Translations under genes and position numbers: made by a program | Origin: Clostridiaceae bacterium | GTDB lineage: Bacteria; Bacillota; Clostridia; Peptostreptococcales; T1SED10-28 | Direction: 5' to 3' | NCBI GenBank assembly: GCA_003553525.1 | Contig: PWEO01000163.1 | Location: 1 to 64,000, forward strand | DNA length: 64,000 bases | Notes under the pieces: generated by a model | What the model saw: the letters and a program-made list of their open reading frames with translations, nothing else | Told to the model about the DNA's origin: nothing | Databases searched by the model: none | In this document: in pieces, positions 59,209 to 64,000 of the stretch | Layout of the letters: the number at the start of each line of letters is the position of its first letter | Position numbering within the stretch: position 1 is the stretch's first letter

Positions 59209-60894
59209 ATGATCGCATTGTTAGCAATTTTACCGATTTTAACGACAATTATTTTAATGGTGGTTTTCAACTGGCCTGCGAAAAAAGTTATGCCCATCGC
59301 CTGGATCATCGCCGTTATATTAGCTGCAACTTACTGGGAAATGCCCATGGATTGGCTAGTTGGGGCCAGTATTTTCGGGGGACTTAGTGCCTTCAATATA
59401 CTAATCATCGTTTTTGGAGCCATTGTTTTAATGAATACCTTGAAAAACAGTGGAGCCATTAAGACAATAAATAAAACCTTTCATGGAATCAGTCCTGACC
59501 GACGGATTCAAGCCATAATTATAGCTTTTCTTTTTGGAGGATTTATTGAAGGAGCAGCAGGCTTTGGAACTCCCGCAGCCTTGGCAGGGCCTCTGATGGT
59601 GGGACTTGGGTTTCCCCCTTTGGGCGCCGCAATGCTTGCTCTTATCGCCAATAGTACACCGGTAAGTTTTGGGGCCGTAGGAACACCGATAATCGGTGGA
59701 GTATCCTCGGTTCTAGGTTCTGCTGAAATCAGTAGTCAGATTGCCGATGCAGGATTGAGTCAAGCAGAGTTTCTACATCAAGTAGGAATTTGGGCAGCAA
59801 TTCCCCATGCAGTGGTTGGAGTATTCATGCCTTTGGCCATTGCCATGATCCTTACGAAATTTTTCGGCGAAAACCGTAGTTTTAAAGAGGGATTAGAAGT
59901 GGCACCCTTTGCTATCTTCGCAGGATTAGCATACATGGTACCTTACGTTTTTATCGCTGTAGTATTTGGTCCGGAACTGCCTTCCTTAGCCGGCGGACTA
60001 ATCGCCATTGCGATTTGTGTAACTGCTGCTAAAAATGGTTTCTTGCAACCGAAAAATGCTTGGGATTTTGCTAACCGTACGAAATGGGACAGTTCATGGA
60101 TCGGAACTTTAGAAGTACCCGATGTAGATCCGGAAGATGTGCAAGAAGAAAAGCTAAAAATTTCTCCTTTCAATGCATGGCTTCCCTACATTTTAGTATC
60201 TTTGATTTTAGTAATTACTAGAATTCCTGCCTTTGGAATACAGGGATTTTTACGAGGACAGTTTATACGATGGGAAGAAATTCTTGGAACCGGACTAACC
60301 TATACATTGCAGTATCTCTATCTTCCTGGAACCATTCCCTTTATACTAGTGGCAGTACTTACCATATTCCTGCATAAAATGCCGCTGGAAGATGTTAAAA
60401 GAACTTGGAGTGATTCCATCAAACAGGTAATTCCTGCAGCCATCGCTTTGGTTTTCGCCATAGGTATGGTACAGGTAATGTTAAACTCGGGTAACAATCT
60501 CTCGGGATACGACGGAATGATGGTGGCTTTATCTACTGCTGCCGCCAATGCCTTTCAAGGAGTTTGGCCTCTGTTCTCGCCCTTTATCGGAGTACTTGGA
60601 GCTTTTATGTCGGGAAGTAACACCACCTCGAATATATTGTTCTCCGGATTCCAGTATGGAGTTGCGGAACAAATTGAAGCCTCACGAATTATTATTCTTG
60701 GCACACAAGTAGTAGGAGGCGCCGCCGGAAATATGATTAGTGTTCATAATGTGGTTGCTGCCTGTACCACCGTGGGAGTATTGGGAAGCGAAGGAAAAGT
60801 TATTAGAAGGAACGCCGTGCCTGCCTTTATCTATACTATAATTGTAGGTATTGTAGCATATATATCCATTGGGCTTTTCCCGAACATATTCTAA
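59209..60894 (+). CDS. lctP: L-lactate permease (LctP family)
   Basis: 561 aa; [66 protein letters not shown]. Confidence 0.95.
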   Translation: MIALLAILPILTTIILMVVFNWPAKKVMPIAWIIAVILAATYWEMPMDWLVGASIFGGLSAFNILIIVFGAIVLMNTLKNSGAIKTINKTFHGISPDRRIQAIIIAFLFGGFIEGAAGFGTPAALAGPLMVGLGFPPLGAAMLALIANSTPVSFGAVGTPIIGGVSSVLGSAEISSQIADAGLSQAEFLHQVGIWAAIPHAVVGVFMPLAIAMILTKFFGENRSFKEGLEVAPFAIFAGLAYMVPYVFIAVVFGPELPSLAGGLIAIAICVTAAKNGFLQPKNAWDFANRTKWDSSWIGTLEVPDVDPEDVQEEKLKISPFNAWLPYILVSLILVITRIPAFGIQGFLRGQFIRWEEILGTGLTYTLQYLYLPGTIPFILVAVLTIFLHKMPLEDVKRTWSDSIKQVIPAAIALVFAIGMVQVMLNSGNNLSGYDGMMVALSTAAANAFQGVWPLFSPFIGVLGAFMSGSNTTSNILFSGFQYGVAEQIEASRIIILGTQVVGGAAGNMISVHNVVAACTTVGVLGSEGKVIRRNAVPAFIYTIIVGIVAYISIGLFPNIF

Positions 60895-61057
60895 AAAACC
60901 ACAAATAGGTTAAACTAACATCATAAAAAAATGGTATCAACAAGGAGTTCCCATAATATGAAAACGGCTGAGCAGCCACTAACATTTAGTTCCAGGGATG
61001 AAATATGTTATAATATATAGAGTTCATTATTCTGACTAAACAAGTGGAGGGAACAAA

Positions 61058-61801
61058 ATGTTTAAGCCGATAAAAAGCAAAAAAATATATGAAGTGGTAA
61101 TAGAAGAAATTCAACAGCAAATCATTGCCGGCACCTTGAATAGAGGAGATAAACTTCCTACGGAGCGGGAGCTTGCAGAACAGCTGGATGTCAGCAGAAC
61201 CTCGGTAAGAGAGGCTATGAGAACCCTAGAGGTTTTAGGCATTATCCAGGTGAAGCAGGGGGGCGGAAATTTTATTAAAGAGCGATTCGACGATGCTTTA
61301 GTGGAGCCCCTCTCTATGATGTTTGTGCTAAATGAGAGTCACCCTCGAGAAATCGTAGATCTTAGACAAATTATTGAAGTGGAAAGCGCTTATCGTGCGG
61401 CGGAAAGAATTACCGATGAGGATATCGAAGAACTCCGGGGAATTGTGGAGCAGCTAAGAATTCAAACGAATCTTAAAAATGAGAGCATGAGCGTGAGATA
61501 TGACAAAGCTTTTCATTACAGTATTTGCAGAATTGCAAACAATTTTCTATTCTCCAATATTCTTAATATGCTGTCGAATTTAATGGATACCTTAATTGAA
61601 GATGCCCGAGGAATTATTCTTTTAAAAGAGGAAAATCAGCAGGTACTGATCGAACAACACGAAAAAATCTTCCATGCATTGGAAAAGAGAGATTCTAAAG
61701 CCGCAGCCGCTGCCATGCGAGAGCATATCACATTGATTATTGACGAATATCTAAGCAATATTAAAGAAAGCGATAAATTTTCCAACAGAAAAACCTGGTA
61801 G
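61058..61801 (+). CDS. GntR/FCD-family transcriptional regulator (LldR-like)
   Basis: 247 aa; IAGTLNRGDKLPTERELAEQLDVSRTSVREAMRTLEVLGII plus FCD domain. Confidence 0.92.
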   Translation: MFKPIKSKKIYEVVIEEIQQQIIAGTLNRGDKLPTERELAEQLDVSRTSVREAMRTLEVLGIIQVKQGGGNFIKERFDDALVEPLSMMFVLNESHPREIVDLRQIIEVESAYRAAERITDEDIEELRGIVEQLRIQTNLKNESMSVRYDKAFHYSICRIANNFLFSNILNMLSNLMDTLIEDARGIILLKEENQQVLIEQHEKIFHALEKRDSKAAAAAMREHITLIIDEYLSNIKESDKFSNRKTW

Positions 61802-61822
61802 AAAAAACAAAGGAGGATTTAC

Positions 61823-63100
61823 ATGAAACCGATAAGAATTCCTTACGGTAAGGGAGTAATTGAAAAAGATTTCAGTCCCTATAATGTGATCGATGTGTTA
61901 GAATCCAAAGCTCATCACTTTAAGCCCGTTCTTTCGGAAAAAGAGATTGTGGAAAAGGCCTTGGATAATCCAATAGCTTCCCAATCTTTAGAAGAACAGG
62001 TAAAGGGAAAAAACAACATGGTCATCATTACCAGCGATCATACCCGACCGGTACCTAGCCACATAACCCTACCGATTCTTCTTAAACGAATAAGAGCCGT
62101 AAATCCCGATATTGATATAAAAATTCTTATCGCAACGGGATATCACCGTGCCACCACAAAAGAAGAAATGTTGGATAAGTTCGGCAAGGAGATTGTGGAA
62201 AATGAAATTTTGATCAACCATATCTCCAAGGATGAAGAAAGTTTAGACTACGTTGGCGTACTACCTTCCGGCGGGGATTTATGGCTAAACAAAGTAGCCT
62301 TGGAAACGGAACTGCTTATTGCGGAGGGCTTCATAGAACCTCATTTTTTCGCAGGGTTCTCGGGAGGCAGAAAAAGTGTGTTGCCGGGAGTTGCCGGTGC
62401 AAAAACCGTACTGGCAAACCACTGCTCCGAATTTATCGCCAGTGATTATGCTAGAACCGGAATACTTGAGAAAAATCCCATTCATAAGGACATGGTCTTT
62501 GCCGCAGACAAAGCAGGACTTAGTTTTATCCTAAACGTGGTTATAGATAGTGAGAAGAAGATTATCGAAGCCTTTGCAGGCCATAGTGAAAAAGCCCATG
62601 AAAAAGGTTGTGAATTTGTTTTAGAACAGTCCAGTATCGACGAGACACCGAAGTCCGATATTGTCATCACTTCAAACGGAGGATATCCCTTAGATCAAAA
62701 TATCTATCAAGCGGTAAAGGGAATGACGGCTGCAGAGCCCTGTTGTAACCCCAAAGGAATTATCATCATGGTTGCGGCCTGTAACGACGGTCACGGTGGG
62801 GAAGATTTCTACCAATCCATGGCAGACGCATCATCACCAAGAGAGGTTCTGGATAGTGTGATGCAAATTCCTCGAGGAGAGACGAAACCCGATCAATGGG
62901 AATATCAGATACTTGCCCGGATCCTGGACCGTTTTACCATTATTATGGTTACGGACCAATGCGATGCGAAAATGATCAAAGACATGCATATGGAACATGC
63001 CTATACTTTAGATGAAGCCTTGGAAAGAGCTCTTAAAGAAAAAGGGGCGAAGGCATCCATCACTGTAATTCCCGACGGGGTATCCGTAATTGTTAAGTAA
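61823..63100 (+). CDS. larA: Nickel-dependent lactate racemase (LarA)
   Basis: 425 aa; ITSDHTRPVPSHITLPILL; IATGYHRATTKEEM; EPHFFAGFSGGRKSVLPGVAG. Confidence 0.93.
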   Translation: MKPIRIPYGKGVIEKDFSPYNVIDVLESKAHHFKPVLSEKEIVEKALDNPIASQSLEEQVKGKNNMVIITSDHTRPVPSHITLPILLKRIRAVNPDIDIKILIATGYHRATTKEEMLDKFGKEIVENEILINHISKDEESLDYVGVLPSGGDLWLNKVALETELLIAEGFIEPHFFAGFSGGRKSVLPGVAGAKTVLANHCSEFIASDYARTGILEKNPIHKDMVFAADKAGLSFILNVVIDSEKKIIEAFAGHSEKAHEKGCEFVLEQSSIDETPKSDIVITSNGGYPLDQNIYQAVKGMTAAEPCCNPKGIIIMVAACNDGHGGEDFYQSMADASSPREVLDSVMQIPRGETKPDQWEYQILARILDRFTIIMVTDQCDAKMIKDMHMEHAYTLDEALERALKEKGAKASITVIPDGVSVIVK

Positions 63101-63180
63101 CACCCGAAAAAAACTTCTTTATTATCCGTCAACAAGGAAACAGACCATAAATAATACAGAGCAATAAAAAATTTAACCAT

Positions 63181-63204
63181 ATTGGTTGGACCATAATACC
63201 AAAT
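63181..63204 (+). promoter_or_regulatory. Putative LldR-type operator 3
   Basis: ATTGGT-TGGACCATAAT-ACCAAAT, same half-sites and N11 spacing as operator 1. Confidence 0.6.
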
Positions 63205-63229
63205 CGAGAGAAGAGAGGAAGGATCACCG

Positions 63230-64000
63230 ATGAAAACCTTAGTATGTATTAAACAAGTGCCGGGAACAACGGAAGTACAAGTGGATGAAAATGGAAACCT
63301 TATTCGATCGGGAATTGACTCGAAAATGAATCCCTATGATCTTTATGCCATTGAAAGTGCCCTGAAAATAAAAGAAAAAATGGGGGGAGAGATCAATGTC
63401 ATGACCATGGGGCCTCCCCAAGCAAAGGAAGTAATAAGGGAAGCCTATATGATGGGGATTGATAAGGGATTTCTTCTTACGGATCGCCGTTTTGCCGGGG
63501 CCGATGTACTGGCTACTTCTTACACCTTAGCCCAAGGAGCTTATCAAGCCGGGGACTTCGATTTAATTATTTGCGGAAAACAAACAACCGACGGCGATAC
63601 CGCCCAAGTAGGACCGGAAATGGCGGAGTATTTGGGAATTCCCCACGTGGCCAATGTAAAGGGTATTGTGGAGAGTAAAGAAAAGTCCATCATTCTGGAA
63701 GTGGAAATGCCCACAACGATTCAAACCGTAGAGGTAACCTATCCCTGTTTAATTACGGTGGAAAAAGGAATTTTTCAGCCTCGACTGCCTTCCTATCGAT
63801 TGAAGAAAAAAACCAAGTATCAAGAAATCCATGAGCTAACCTTAGATAACTTTAAAGATAAAAATGAAAAACGATACGGATTATCCGGATCTCCCACACA
63901 AGTGGAGGAAATATTCCCACCGGAGCAGAATACTACCAGTGAACGCTGGGAAGGGGAGCATCTGGGGACCAAGTTATATGATCAGTTAATCGACTTAAAA
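63230..64000 (+). CDS. etfB: Electron transfer flavoprotein beta subunit (EtfB/LctB-like), truncated by window end
   Basis: [65 protein letters not shown]; no stop before 64000. Confidence 0.93.
   Translation, partial: MKTLVCIKQVPGTTEVQVDENGNLIRSGIDSKMNPYDLYAIESALKIKEKMGGEINVMTMGPPQAKEVIREAYMMGIDKGFLLTDRRFAGADVLATSYTLAQGAYQAGDFDLIICGKQTTDGDTAQVGPEMAEYLGIPHVANVKGIVESKEKSIILEVEMPTTIQTVEVTYPCLITVEKGIFQPRLPSYRLKKKTKYQEIHELTLDNFKDKNEKRYGLSGSPTQVEEIFPPEQNTTSERWEGEHLGTKLYDQLIDLK

Overview
This is a 64 kb chromosomal window with no mobile elements, tRNA/rRNA genes or CRISPR arrays that I could find. Gene content suggests a Na+-cycling, probably alkaliphilic, anaerobic member of the Clostridia; this placement is inferred. 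Main blocks: MATE, YajC, Tpx and aldehyde dehydrogenase genes; an uncharacterised three-gene small-membrane-protein cluster; a split Mrp/Mbh-type antiporter operon with three large ND5/ND4-like subunits; acpS-alr-mazEF; split transketolase; prfC; a lysine-riboswitch-controlled asd-dapA-dapB-dapH-lysC-aminotransferase operon; an Nqr operon (nqrBCDEF) with no nqrA in view; a [FeFe]-hydrogenase-like Fe-S protein next to an NAD kinase that lacks a canonical start codon; tandem moeA genes plus MOSC; polX; peptidase U32; a 1420-aa CoA-dehydratase activase; a degenerate SecA-like protein; a GGDEF/HD-GYP protein with a broken reading frame; and a lactate module (permease, GntR regulator, larA, etfB) with repeated operator-like sites. 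The most unusual item is the SecA-like protein at 54795-56654. It appears to have lost the Walker A, DEAD-box and arginine-finger motifs, the preprotein cross-linking domain and the zinc tail, but keeps an intact frame and a well-preserved C-terminal SecA scaffold. All alignments were made by eye from memory of family motifs; no database search was run.
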